In this document: in pieces, positions 50,801 to 59,121 of the stretch
Layout of the letters: every line of letters starts with the position of its first letter
Position numbering within the stretch: position 1 is the first letter of the stretch
Assembly: GCF_000373105.1 (NCBI RefSeq)
Contig: NZ_KB890416.1
Coordinates: 108,933-172,932 of the forward strand
Length of the DNA: 64,000 nucleotides
Source: Neolewinella persica DSM 23188
GTDB lineage: Bacteria > Bacteroidota > Bacteroidia > Chitinophagales > Saprospiraceae
Direction: 5' to 3'
Notes under the pieces: generated by a model
Seen by the model: the letters and a program-made list of their open reading frames with translations, nothing else
Told to the model about the DNA's origin: nothing
Database searches by the model: none
Program-made: the position numbers and the translations under genes

Positions 50801-53467
50801 GTAACCGCTGGGATCGTTCTGGGCGAGTTACCCGAATTGACCTGTGAGGTTGTTGTTGACCAGCAATCTACCGACGGCACCAATGGTGTACTTTCCGTAA
50901 ACGTCGATGGTGGAACCCAGCCTTACACTTACCTCTGGAGTAATAATGCAACTACGCCTACGATTAGTGGCTTAGCCTCAGGTACTTATTCCGTTACGGT
51001 TACTGACTTCTCGGGTTGTACCACCGAATGCACCGGCACGCTCCGGGCATTGGCAGGACTGGGCGACTTCGTATGGGAAGACTTTAACGTCAATGGTCAG
51101 CAAGATGACGGCGAGCCGGGCATCTTCGACTACCCCGTGTATCTGAAAAACGCAGCCGGTGGGATCATCGATTCCACCCGTACAGATATGGACGGCTTCT
51201 ACTCCTTCATGGGCCTCGAGCCAGGAACCTACTCCGTGCTTTTCATTGAAGCACCGGGAGGTATCCGCACTCTTGCCAATACCGGGGACGACGCTACGGA
51301 TAGTGACGGTGATCCGGCGATGAATGGCATGACCCAGCAATACACACTGGCACCCGGTGAATTTAATATGACCGTTGATGCCGGTTTCTTCGCCGAACCC
51401 GGTGGCGCCATTACCGACCCCTGTAACTGCCTGAACAATAACACAACTGACTTTGACGGACAGTTTACTGAAGTACTGGAGGTAACGGCGAGTCCCGGAC
51501 AGACCTGGACGATCCTGTCTAATACCAACATGTACTTCCTGGACAGCCCCGACCCACCACTGGCGCCTATTCCGGTACCGGTAGGAACGGTTATCCCCCA
51601 AACGGAAATCCGGGATGGAAACATTGCGGTATATTCCCTTGAGTTCCTGTTGGTCGACAGCTTCGAATACACGACTGTTTTAACTAATGGTGCTTACACG
51701 CTCGAAATCGGAAACCAGTGTTTTTATCCGGTAGTACGTTACGTTACGGCACCACCTGAAGAAATTTGCCGATTTGATTTACCATTACTCCTTGACGGGT
51801 TCGGGTTGATCAACGGGGAACCTCTTCCAGGGGAAGTCATATTTACCGTAAACGGCGTAGTTGTGTCAGAACTTGATCCCTCAATGCTGCCGGCTGGCGA
51901 GAATACTATTACCGCCAGTTTTGTACCTGAGGATGAGGATGAATGTATCGCCGATGAAGAACTCATCTTTATCGTTGTTGATGATTGCCCCGCCAAGATT
52001 GGTGACTTTGTGTGGCAAGACACCAACGGCAACGGACAACAGGACCCCGGTGAGCCAGGTATTGAAGGCGTCAAAGCCATCGTAACCAGCCAGGACGGAA
52101 CCTACATGGATATGGCGTTCACCGACGAAACGGGTATGTACATGTTCTTCGTACCTCCCGGCACCTACAAGGTCACCTTCGACGCGCCGGACGGCTTCCT
52201 GCCCACTACCGGAAACTCCGGCAATGATGAAACGGACAGTGATATCATGGGAGACATGATGATGACCGGCTTCTACACCGTAGGACCTGACGAGATGGAC
52301 CTGACAATTGACGCTGGCTTCATCGTTCCGTGTATCGCCAATATCATTAATCCTGGTACCATTGCTTCCAGCCAGACAGTCTGTGGCCCGGGGAACGTCC
52401 CTCAGCCATTCGTAGAGATTGCTCCGGCTACCGGAGGACAAGGAGAAATTCAGTACCTCTGGATGTTCAACGTAGAGGACCCTGGCCAGGATATTACCTT
52501 CTGGCAGGCACTGCCCAACTCCAATAGCCCGAACTTCGCACCGGGGCCGGTCTACCAGACAACTTACTTTACCCGCTGTGTGCGTCGGGACAATTGTAAC
52601 TATCTCGAAAGTAACGTACTGACGGTCGAAGTCGGTGATGATGCAGTAGCTCAGATCAGCGGGCCGAATGTAGTCTGCGTAGGCGAGGAAGCCATCTTCC
52701 AGGCGGTTAACCCTGGTAATGGAGCGAGTATCTCCTGGAACTTTACCGGGTCCTCCAGCGTGGAGAGTGCGTCTACCCCAACGGTTACAACAACCTGGGC
52801 AACCTTCGGTTCCTTCAGTGCTACCCTCACCGTTACGCGTAATGGTTGTACCAGTACCCGTACGTTCAACGTAGCGGTGGTGAATAACCCTAACCGCTGT
52901 GGAGGCAACCTTACGGCCAAGGGTGTAATTAATGACCTGGAGGCCCGTGATGTGACCATTGAGTGGGAAGTTCCTTTCGACGGTACTGATTACGAATTTG
53001 AAGTGGAACGGTCCGTTAACGGAATTTCTTTCCTCCCCATTGCCGATCAGGTAGTACCAGCTTTTGTTTCTGGCAATGATATGGCCATGTTCCGCCAGGG
53101 TGACGTAAGCCCGCTTGCCGGCCGGACCTTCTACCGCGTTCGGATGATCGATCCCGTTTACGGCGATATGATCTCCAACGTAGTTGAAATCCAACTAGCC
53201 GGACCGGTTAATTCTCTGGGCCGGATTTTCCCGAACCCGGCACGTGAAGGCATGATTCATATTGAAATGACGGATGCCTCCAGCAATGAAGGCGACGCCA
53301 GCATCCAGCTGTTTGATGTTCGTGGTAACGTGGTCGGGCCACGCATTTTCCTGCAACCAGGTACGGGCGTGATCAACCTCCCGTCTGCCGGAGTTGCCGC
53401 AGGTGTATACTTTGTTCGCATGGCAGTTGGTGATCAGACGGAAACTCACCGGGTGATCATTAACTAA
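47834..53467 (+). CDS. Giant SprB-repeat adhesin with SdrD-B-like domains and T9SS sorting signal
   Basis: 1877 residues from ATG 47834. The signal peptide (MPTHLHLLWPRRGVIILALS...AVFAQ) is 28 residues. About 14 SprB-type repeats of ~75 residues follow (about 29-1073), each with a CxG..DG start, GGxxPYTYxWSNG, LxAGTYxVTVTDANGC and a TITEP-like linker. SdrD B-like modules lie at ~1074-1190 (LGDFVWEDFNVNGQQDDGEP) and ~1388-1500 (IGDFVWQDTNGNGQQDPGEP). A PKD-like module lies near 1620-1680 and a T9SS type A sorting domain at ~1795-1877 (IFPNPAREGMI...GVYFVRMAVG). It is probably a cell-surface adhesin for gliding or attachment. Confidence 0.94.
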   Translation: MPTHLHLLWPRRGVIILALSLMASAVFAQLNVNVTGTNIPCFGLSNGTATAEVTNGTPPFSYMWSNGGTTSTISNLNAGTFSTTVTDANGATGQGSVTITQPTRVTATITDPDQCVGPYTIAAEPQGGVVPYTYNWSTGADTRGISVPAGDYCVTVVDANLCGYVACTSISDDPPTVSLVEVDAQCNGSDDGAITATPSGGIAPYTYIWSNGQAGQTITGLAPGPYRVTLTDSRGCTATATTLIEEPTALTGSIFGDATVCPGVVDAFIRIAPSGGTPPYSYNWEPGNFTGQGVGPLGPGTYSLTVTDANECTLVDTYVITESEEVEVQITGDRLLCGVNTTGTLSASPLNGPVSQYTYEWSTGATTPSISGVGAGTYTVTATDVNGCTGTATATVRVIDLSVSLSSTPTTCSDENDGTATATASGGDQPYAYQWSNGGTTATITDLLPGVYGVTVTEANGCKATGSVQVGMPAPLRITATPTNVTCNGFNDGAIQVVVTGGTPPYTFLWSDGAMTEDRTGLIAGTYGVTVTDVNSCTVNTSVTISEPTALDLQGDVTNVACNGDASGSIVVTASGGTPNYTYVWDDGSAGPVRNNLAAGNYTVTATDARGCSLVASYTVTQPTAIVLSGVTTDVDCFGDSDGAIDLTVMGGSPAYIYRWSNGARTEDISGLVAGSYRVTVTDGNECTETATFTITEPTDITLSATPTNVNCGGGDDGAISVTTSGGTQPYTFLWSNGATTEDLSGLTAGTYSLTVTDANGCTKSVSVTISEPRALNGFAQITPVACQGEATGAINLTAEFGTPAYTFLWSNGETTEDIMNLAAGNYTVTITDANGCTLVQTYTVSTVNPIFIEGTVDPVNCNGESSGGVNLTVSGGSGTYAFMWSNGTNNEDLTNVPAGTYTVSVTDANECTGMATFEVTEPAAITLAITNPDIVCGGTNSGSITVFPAGGTAPYTYLWSNGATGNVINNIPADTYTVTVTDANGCTDVTAGIVLGELPELTCEVVVDQQSTDGTNGVLSVNVDGGTQPYTYLWSNNATTPTISGLASGTYSVTVTDFSGCTTECTGTLRALAGLGDFVWEDFNVNGQQDDGEPGIFDYPVYLKNAAGGIIDSTRTDMDGFYSFMGLEPGTYSVLFIEAPGGIRTLANTGDDATDSDGDPAMNGMTQQYTLAPGEFNMTVDAGFFAEPGGAITDPCNCLNNNTTDFDGQFTEVLEVTASPGQTWTILSNTNMYFLDSPDPPLAPIPVPVGTVIPQTEIRDGNIAVYSLEFLLVDSFEYTTVLTNGAYTLEIGNQCFYPVVRYVTAPPEEICRFDLPLLLDGFGLINGEPLPGEVIFTVNGVVVSELDPSMLPAGENTITASFVPEDEDECIADEELIFIVVDDCPAKIGDFVWQDTNGNGQQDPGEPGIEGVKAIVTSQDGTYMDMAFTDETGMYMFFVPPGTYKVTFDAPDGFLPTTGNSGNDETDSDIMGDMMMTGFYTVGPDEMDLTIDAGFIVPCIANIINPGTIASSQTVCGPGNVPQPFVEIAPATGGQGEIQYLWMFNVEDPGQDITFWQALPNSNSPNFAPGPVYQTTYFTRCVRRDNCNYLESNVLTVEVGDDAVAQISGPNVVCVGEEAIFQAVNPGNGASISWNFTGSSSVESASTPTVTTTWATFGSFSATLTVTRNGCTSTRTFNVAVVNNPNRCGGNLTAKGVINDLEARDVTIEWEVPFDGTDYEFEVERSVNGISFLPIADQVVPAFVSGNDMAMFRQGDVSPLAGRTFYRVRMIDPVYGDMISNVVEIQLAGPVNSLGRIFPNPAREGMIHIEMTDASSNEGDASIQLFDVRGNVVGPRIFLQPGTGVINLPSAGVAAGVYFVRMAVGDQTETHRVIIN

Positions 53468-53493
53468 GCACTCCTCCTGACGCTCAGGAATCA

Positions 53494-53532
53494 GCCCCTT
53501 ATCTCTTTCATCGGAGATAAGGGGCTTTTTTT
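53494..53532 (+). terminator. Intrinsic terminator of the adhesin gene
   Basis: GCCCCTTATCTC and GAGATAAGGGGC form a 12-bp perfect stem with an 8-nt loop followed by seven T. The GC-rich 17-mer begins at the next base. Confidence 0.93.
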
Positions 53533-53763
53533 GGCGCGGACGTAGGTGCAGGGAAGGTTAGAAAGAGGCAGGGTAGGGGACGTTGAACCTATTGTATTGG
53601 AAAAAGCGAACTTTGAACGCTTATCGTCCTGCATGCGATGAACTTTCTCCAGCTACGCTAACAGAATGGTGCAGCGGAGGAGAAAATGCTAAAGCCTTAG
53701 GGCGAGTCCACATCCTTCTCCCTTGCGCCTTAATCCCTTTACCTTGCACCTGCGGCCCCGCCC
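53533..53763. repeat. Dispersed GC-rich 17-mer, copies 12 and 13
   Basis: Copy 12 (53533-53550, +) reads GGCGCGGACGTAGGTGC right after the terminator T-tract. Copy 13 (53746-53763, -) reads GGCGGGGCCGCAGGTGC. They are inverted relative to each other, about 200 bp apart, in the adhesin/ABC-F spacer. No gene is supported in 53468-53897. Confidence 0.75.
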
Positions 53764-53867
53764 AAACACCTACCCTCAGACCCAAAAATCCACAATTGAA
53801 GCTTATCTCCCACAGGCAATTAGTACGCCTTAATAATCAAGGACTTTCCTGCCAAAAGAAAAAGGCG

Positions 53868-53875
53868 TAATTTTG
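53868..53875 (+). promoter_or_regulatory. -7 box of the ABC-F gene
   Basis: TAATTTTG, a full TAnnTTTG match 22 nt before the ATG at 53898. GCGGCCGC follows directly at the predicted transcription start. Confidence 0.6.
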
Positions 53876-53897
53876 CGGCCGCAAAACGCTCCGCCTT

Positions 53898-55529
53898 ATG
53901 TTGAATGTAAATGACCTGACGGTACAATTTGGTAAACGTGTCCTCTTCAATGAGGTCACCCTACAGTTTACTCACGGAAATTGCTATGGCATCATTGGCG
54001 CCAACGGTGCAGGAAAATCTACCTTTCTTAAGGTAATTTCCGGCGAGTTGGACCCCACCCGTGGCCAGGTAAGCCTGGAGAAAGGAAACCGGATGGCCGT
54101 TTTGAGCCAGAATCACTTCGGTTTCGAAGAGCACACCGTACTGGATACGGTGAAGATGGGCCACGAGATTCTGTACGCCATGGAATTAGAGAAGAACGCC
54201 ATCTACATGAATCCTGAAGCTACGGAGGCAGATGGGATGCGCGCTGCTGAACTGGAAAATAAGTATGGTGAAATGGGTGGCTGGACGGCCGACTCCGACG
54301 CCGCCGAACTGCTGTCAAACATGGGCATCAGGGAAGATCTTCATTATAAGTTGATGGAGGAAATCAGCGGTCCTGAAAAAGTAAAAGTCCTGTTGGCACA
54401 AGCACTGTTCGGTAACCCCGATATGCTTCTCCTCGATGAGCCTACGAACGACCTGGATGCCCCAACGGTACATTGGCTGGCTGACTTCCTGGCTGACTTC
54501 CAGAACACGATCATCATTGTAAGTCACGACCGTTACTTCCTGGACATGGTCTGCACCCACATTGTCGACATTGACCGCCAGAAAGCCAATATCTACACCG
54601 GTAACTATACCTTCTGGTATGAGTCCAGCCAATTGGCGCTCCAGCAACGGGCAAACAAGAACAAGAAAATGGAGCAGAAGCGTGCCGAAATGCTGGAGTT
54701 CATTCAGCGGTTCTCGGCCAACGCCTCGAAATCCAAGCAAGCGACGAGCCGTAAAAAGGCACTGGAGAAGCTTAATATTGATGAAATTCAGCCCAGCTCA
54801 AGGAAGTATCCTTTCATCGCTTTTCAGCCGGAACGTGAACCAGGAGACCAGATTTTGAAGGTGACCGACCTCAGCAAGACGTCTCCGGACGGAACGGTAC
54901 TGTTCAGTAACGTGTCCTTTACGATGAACGGCAAAGACAAGATTGCGCTGCTGTCTTCCGAAGCAACTGCTCTGACGGCCTTTTATGAAGTACTGGCCGG
55001 AGAAACCGAAGCAGACAGCGGTACGATTGAATGGGGACAAACGATCAGCTTCCAGCACCTGCCCAACGAAAATGCTGAATTCTTTCAGGAGGCCAACGGC
55101 CTGGATCTGGTGGAGTGGCTGCGCCAGTATTCCCAAAATAAGGACGAGCAATTTATCCGTGGATTTTTGGGGAGGATGTTGTTTGCCGGAGAAGAAGTAC
55201 ACAAAGACTCCAGCGTACTCTCCGGTGGGGAAAAGGTGCGTTGTATGCTGAGTAAAATGATGCTCAACTCCCCCAACTTCCTGCTACTCGATGAGCCGAC
55301 CAATCACCTGGATCTCGAATCGATCACGGCGATGAACAATGCATTGGTAGACTTCAAGGGGAGCCTTATCATGAGCAGCCATGACCATAAGCTGGTACAA
55401 ACTTCTACCAATCGGATCATTGAGATTGCTCCGGGAGGAATGATTGACAGCCTCCTTGATTATGATGATTACCTGACCTCCAAGGAGATAGCCGCTAAGA
55501 AGGAAGCCCTGTACGGAATCACGGCCTGA
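53898..55529 (+). CDS. ABC-F family ATPase (ribosome-associated)
   Basis: 543 residues with two ABC domains and no membrane segment. Domain 1 has Walker A GANGAGKST (about 37-45) and LLLDEPTNDLD, but its signature reads ISGPEK rather than LSGGEK. A charged linker (about 245-295) joins domain 2. Domain 2 has the signature LSGGEKVRC and LLLDEPTNHLD, but its Walker A region reads LLSSEATALTAFYEV, lacking the GxxxxGK core. A relaxed second P-loop is known in one Bacteroidota/Firmicutes ABC-F branch, though this one is more eroded. It is likely a translation factor acting at the ribosomal E site. Confidence 0.9.
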   Translation: MLNVNDLTVQFGKRVLFNEVTLQFTHGNCYGIIGANGAGKSTFLKVISGELDPTRGQVSLEKGNRMAVLSQNHFGFEEHTVLDTVKMGHEILYAMELEKNAIYMNPEATEADGMRAAELENKYGEMGGWTADSDAAELLSNMGIREDLHYKLMEEISGPEKVKVLLAQALFGNPDMLLLDEPTNDLDAPTVHWLADFLADFQNTIIIVSHDRYFLDMVCTHIVDIDRQKANIYTGNYTFWYESSQLALQQRANKNKKMEQKRAEMLEFIQRFSANASKSKQATSRKKALEKLNIDEIQPSSRKYPFIAFQPEREPGDQILKVTDLSKTSPDGTVLFSNVSFTMNGKDKIALLSSEATALTAFYEVLAGETEADSGTIEWGQTISFQHLPNENAEFFQEANGLDLVEWLRQYSQNKDEQFIRGFLGRMLFAGEEVHKDSSVLSGGEKVRCMLSKMMLNSPNFLLLDEPTNHLDLESITAMNNALVDFKGSLIMSSHDHKLVQTSTNRIIEIAPGGMIDSLLDYDDYLTSKEIAAKKEALYGITA

Positions 55530-55619
55530 CTTATAGGTGTTTAGACTGCTAAAAATAATGTTGCTTTCTCTTTACCTTGAGTTATCAGAAAGTACCTTCG
55601 GCTGTTCAAGCCTAAGATT

Positions 55620-56522
55620 TTGCAAGCATTTGACCATTTCATCATTATTGACTGGAGTTCCCGTAACCGGCCGAGCCCTGCCCGGCCGTCTAAAGATGCC
55701 ATTTGGGTAGGGGAGGGTACCGCTACGGGTAGGGTGACTACGCGTTATTTCCGGACCCGGCAAACTTGTATCGATTTTGTTACCCGCCGACTGGAAAGAT
55801 TACATAAAGCGGGTAAGCGGGTATTGGTAGGTTGGGATTTTGTACTTGGCTATCCCAAGGGCTTAGCTAAAGCACTTAAGATAAAAAAGAAACCAGCGTG
55901 GTACCGCATCTGGAAACTCATTTCACGCTTGACGCTTGACCATTCGGACAATACTAATAACCGGTTCACAGTTGGTGCGGAGCTGAATCGAAGAATCAGC
56001 GTCGGAAGCGGTCCTTTTTGGGGTGTCCCGATTGGTCAGAGTGGTATCTTCCTGGGCGCTAAAAAAGACTTTAGCTATCCTGTCATCAATAAAAGGGCAG
56101 TATTGGCCGAAAAGCGATTGGTAGAACTCAGAGTACCGAAAATGCAACCGGGTTGGAAGCTGGCTTATGCAGGAAGTGTAGGTAGCCAGGCGCTGTTGGG
56201 AATTCCGAGGGTGCACGAACTCTGCTTCGGGGATAATGAACTGGCCACGAATAGCTATGTATGGCCATTTGAAACCAAGTTTGCAAAAAAACTGCCGGAA
56301 GGAGCTGTGGTGGTTCATGCAGAAATATACCCAAGCATGCTTCCCCTGACGGGAAAGGACAAGATAACGGACCGGGCCCAAGTGAGGACTTACGTCAAGT
56401 GGCTGCAGTCTGAACAAGCTTCTGGAAGCCTCGCAGATTGGTTGTCGGGGCCAGCAGGGCTGACGAAGCAACAACGAAAACGGGTGCTTCGGCATGAGGG
56501 ATGGGTGTTGGGAGTAAAGTAG
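55620..56522 (+). CDS. DUF429-like RNase H-fold hypothetical protein
   Basis: 300 residues with TTG start. The N-terminus FIIIDWSSRNRPSPARPSKD followed by AIWVGEG resembles DUF429-like proteins, sometimes annotated as molybdopterin-guanine dinucleotide synthesis proteins in proteobacteria. The first aspartate in IDWS and later VLVGWDFVLGYP and VVHAEIYPSMLP blocks are placed as in an RNase H-type fold. Substrate and role are unknown. It stands between the ABC-F and purH genes with its own spacers. Confidence 0.6.
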   Translation: MQAFDHFIIIDWSSRNRPSPARPSKDAIWVGEGTATGRVTTRYFRTRQTCIDFVTRRLERLHKAGKRVLVGWDFVLGYPKGLAKALKIKKKPAWYRIWKLISRLTLDHSDNTNNRFTVGAELNRRISVGSGPFWGVPIGQSGIFLGAKKDFSYPVINKRAVLAEKRLVELRVPKMQPGWKLAYAGSVGSQALLGIPRVHELCFGDNELATNSYVWPFETKFAKKLPEGAVVVHAEIYPSMLPLTGKDKITDRAQVRTYVKWLQSEQASGSLADWLSGPAGLTKQQRKRVLRHEGWVLGVK

Positions 56523-56700
56523 TCAGGGACTCCGGCAGTCTTGCAGGCCCGTAAGATCAGAACGATCAAATGGTGGCTTGTTGACTGGTACTAATAGCGC
56601 CTGCGCCAGGAGACTGCTGACTAACAAGCGAAAGCTTTACTAACTGAGCTGGTGTTTGCCCCACTACAAGACTACCAAACTACAAGACTACAAGACTATT
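56523..56700. repeat. Spacer with word repeats and CTACAAGA octamers before purH
   Basis: GTAGTCAGGGACTCC words near 56520 and GGAGACTGCTGACT near 56610 are inverted relative to each other. CTACAAGA copies at about 56665, 56680 and 56688 (with a CTACCAAA variant) end shortly before the -7 box. Confidence 0.65.
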
Positions 56701-56704
56701 TAAT

Positions 56705-56712
56705 TACCTTTG
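56705..56712 (+). promoter_or_regulatory. -7 box of purH
   Basis: TACCTTTG, a full match, 24 nt before the ATG at 56736. The octamer repeats occupy the -33 region. Confidence 0.65.
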
Positions 56713-56735
56713 CGCCTCAAAACCGCAAGCCTTCT

Positions 56736-58262
56736 ATGAGTGAAAGGAAAATAAAATCGGCCCTGGTCTCCGTTTACCATAAAGATGGACTGGGACCCAT
56801 CGTCGATTCACTGCACCAGCAAGGGGTTACCATCTACAGCACTGGAGGTACGGAAACCTTTATTCGGGACCGTGGAATCGGAGTAGTTCCGGTAGAAGAC
56901 TTAACTGGATATCCCTCAATTCTTGACGGACGCGTAAAAACCTTGCATCCTAAAGTGCATGGTGGCATTCTTGCCCGCCGCGAGCCAGAGCACCTGGGGC
57001 AACTTGATAAGTACGATATTCCCGAAATTGATCTGATCATCGTTGATCTTTATCCTTTCGAAGAAACGGTTGCTAATACGGAGGAAGAAGAACTGATTAT
57101 CGAGAAAATTGATATCGGCGGTATCGCGCTGATTCGTGCGGCTGCAAAAAACTACCGCGATGTGGTCATCGTTCCGAGCCGGGACGACTATGCTACGATT
57201 CAGAATGTCCTGGACCAGAAAGGCGGAGTAACGAACTTGATGGATCGTCGGAACCTGGCACGCCGGGCTTTTGCGGTAAGTAGTCATTATGACACCGCCA
57301 TCTTTAATTACTTCAACGAAGACGGAGGCTTACCTGCCTTTAAGGTGAGCGAAATGCACGCCACGCCATTACGGTACGGAGAAAACCCGCACCAGAAGGC
57401 TTCGTTCTTCGGTAGTCTGGAAGGAATGTTCACGAAGCTGAACGGCAAAGACATCAGCTACAATAATCTGGTGGACATCGATGCGGCAGTAGGGATTATG
57501 CGGGAATTTGAAAGTGGCGACCCTGCTTTTGCTATCCTCAAGCATACTAATGCCTGTGGCATGGCGGTACGCAAGAGTCAGCTGGAAGCCTGGGAAGCCG
57601 CTCTGGCTTCCGACAATGTTTCAGCATTTGGCGGTATCCTGATCACCAACAAGCCCGTAGAGCTGTCTACGGCACAAGAAATAGACAAACTTTTCTACGA
57701 AGTACTCATCGCTCCAGATTATACCGATGCGGCGCTTGAATTACTCAGCAAAAAAGGCAAGCGGATTCTGTTACAGTACCATCACCTGGATCAACAGACC
57801 CGTAGCTTCAAGACCTTACTTAATGGTGTAGTTGTTCAAGACACTGACCTTAAGACAGAAGGAGCCGAAGACTTTACCGTCGTTACCGATCGTAAACCAA
57901 CCACTGAAGAGGTGACCGACCTTGTATTCGCTAATAAGTGCGCAAAGCACCTTAAGAGTAATACCATTGCTTTAGTAAAAGACGGGCAGATGATCTCCAT
58001 GGGGTGTGGTCAGACGAGCAGAGTTGATTCGCTCAAACAAGCCATCGTTAAAGCTAAGGCCTTTGGATTTGACGTGGCTGGCTCAGTAATGGCCTCAGAC
58101 GCCTTCTTCCCTTTCAGTGATTGTGTGGAAATCGCCCACGATGCTGGCGTGACGGCAGTAGTTCAACCTGGAGGTTCAATTCGGGATAAAGACTCGATTG
58201 CCGCATGTAATGAAAGAAATATGGCGATGGTGACCACTGGAATTCGCCATTTTAAGCATTAA
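56736..58262 (+). CDS. purH: Bifunctional AICAR transformylase / IMP cyclohydrolase
   Basis: 508 residues from ATG 56736. The upstream open frame only translates the octamer repeats. The N-terminal MGS-like IMP cyclohydrolase domain (1-~150) has ALVSVYHKDGL, STGGTETFIRDRG and DGRVKTLHPKVHGG. The C-terminal AICAR transformylase domain contains PLRYGENPHQKA, ILKHTNACGMAV and SDAFFPFSD. It performs the last two steps of de novo IMP synthesis in the cytoplasm. No PurR-type operator or purine riboswitch is visible. Confidence 0.97.
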   Translation: MSERKIKSALVSVYHKDGLGPIVDSLHQQGVTIYSTGGTETFIRDRGIGVVPVEDLTGYPSILDGRVKTLHPKVHGGILARREPEHLGQLDKYDIPEIDLIIVDLYPFEETVANTEEEELIIEKIDIGGIALIRAAAKNYRDVVIVPSRDDYATIQNVLDQKGGVTNLMDRRNLARRAFAVSSHYDTAIFNYFNEDGGLPAFKVSEMHATPLRYGENPHQKASFFGSLEGMFTKLNGKDISYNNLVDIDAAVGIMREFESGDPAFAILKHTNACGMAVRKSQLEAWEAALASDNVSAFGGILITNKPVELSTAQEIDKLFYEVLIAPDYTDAALELLSKKGKRILLQYHHLDQQTRSFKTLLNGVVVQDTDLKTEGAEDFTVVTDRKPTTEEVTDLVFANKCAKHLKSNTIALVKDGQMISMGCGQTSRVDSLKQAIVKAKAFGFDVAGSVMASDAFFPFSDCVEIAHDAGVTAVVQPGGSIRDKDSIAACNERNMAMVTTGIRHFKH

Positions 58263-58314
58263 ACAAAATTTTTAACGTTGGCTTAAGAACCTAAGGCACC
58301 CGCCCGTACGTCTT

Positions 58315-59121
58315 ATGGCCGACTATCATGTGATGGGAACAACCACTGATCACCAACTCGCCATCGATATTGGCAATTCTGCGGTAAAGGCCGCAGTCTT
58401 CCTCAACGGGGAGCTGATCGGGCCGGTAACCCGCTTTACGGACCAGGAATGGGAAGTGGCGGACCGGCTGGTAACCAACCATGGGGTTAAAAACATCATC
58501 TATTCCACGGTGGCAAACGTGCCACCCACTAAGTGGACGGATAAATGGAACACCGACCAACTTACGGTCCTGGCGCTCGGTCCCAACCTGGCGCTTCCTT
58601 TCGCCTCCAACTATGAAACGATGGAGACACTGGGGCAGGATCGTATAGCAGTGGTAGCGGGCAGCATTGCCCTGCAACCTTCTTCTGCACCTGCGTCCGC
58701 GCCTGAAAAGGCTTCGGCCAGACTGATTGTTGACGCCGGCACCTGTATGACCCTCGATCTGATCGACGGAACGCAAACCTATCTTGGTGGAAACATCAGC
58801 CCGGGAATGCGCATGCGGCTGCAAGCAATGCATCACTTTACGGCAAGGTTACCTTTTCCCGAACCTGCGGAAACGCCGGGATGGGTAGGTACCTCTACCA
58901 ACAAGGCACTTCGTCATGGCGGGCAAATGGGCCTGGTCTATGAAGTAGAAGGACTGTACCATCGTTTGTCGATCGATTTTCCCGAACTGCAACTACTCCT
59001 GACCGGAGGAGATGCGGATTGGCTGGCCGAAAAGCTTAGTGTTCCCTTTAGTGTTTACCCCAATCTGGTCCTGCGCGGACTCAATCAAATATTGTCATAC
59101 TATGTTCAAAACGAATCGTAA
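58315..59121 (+). CDS. coaX: Type III pantothenate kinase
   Basis: 268 residues; ATG 58330 is an alternative start five codons later. Family motifs are AIDIGNSAVKAAVF (ATP-binding phosphate 1), DAGTCMTLDLID (phosphate 2), GGNISPGMRMRLQAM and LLLTGGDADWLAEKL. It catalyses the first step of CoA synthesis. Residues ~122-134 (PSSAPASAPEKAS), between conserved blocks, are encoded over a GC-rich dispersed element. Its 3' end overlaps the next gene by 20 bp. Confidence 0.94.
   Translation: MADYHVMGTTTDHQLAIDIGNSAVKAAVFLNGELIGPVTRFTDQEWEVADRLVTNHGVKNIIYSTVANVPPTKWTDKWNTDQLTVLALGPNLALPFASNYETMETLGQDRIAVVAGSIALQPSSAPASAPEKASARLIVDAGTCMTLDLIDGTQTYLGGNISPGMRMRLQAMHHFTARLPFPEPAETPGWVGTSTNKALRHGGQMGLVYEVEGLYHRLSIDFPELQLLLTGGDADWLAEKLSVPFSVYPNLVLRGLNQILSYYVQNES
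58687..58703 (-). repeat. Dispersed GC-rich 17-mer, copy 14 (inside coaX)
   Basis: The minus strand reads GGCGCGGACGCAGGTGC; on the plus strand it is translated as an Ala/Pro/Ser loop in pantothenate kinase. Confidence 0.7.

Noticed and set aside
51881..53194. 437-codon antisense open frame inside the adhesin gene
   Set aside because: The plus-strand frame encodes clear SdrD B, PKD and T9SS domains; the antisense frame is a by-product of codon bias and shows no domain or promoter.
53583..53870. 95-codon open frame before the ABC-F gene
   Set aside because: It runs through a GC-rich element and the ABC-F promoter region, and its composition looks non-coding.
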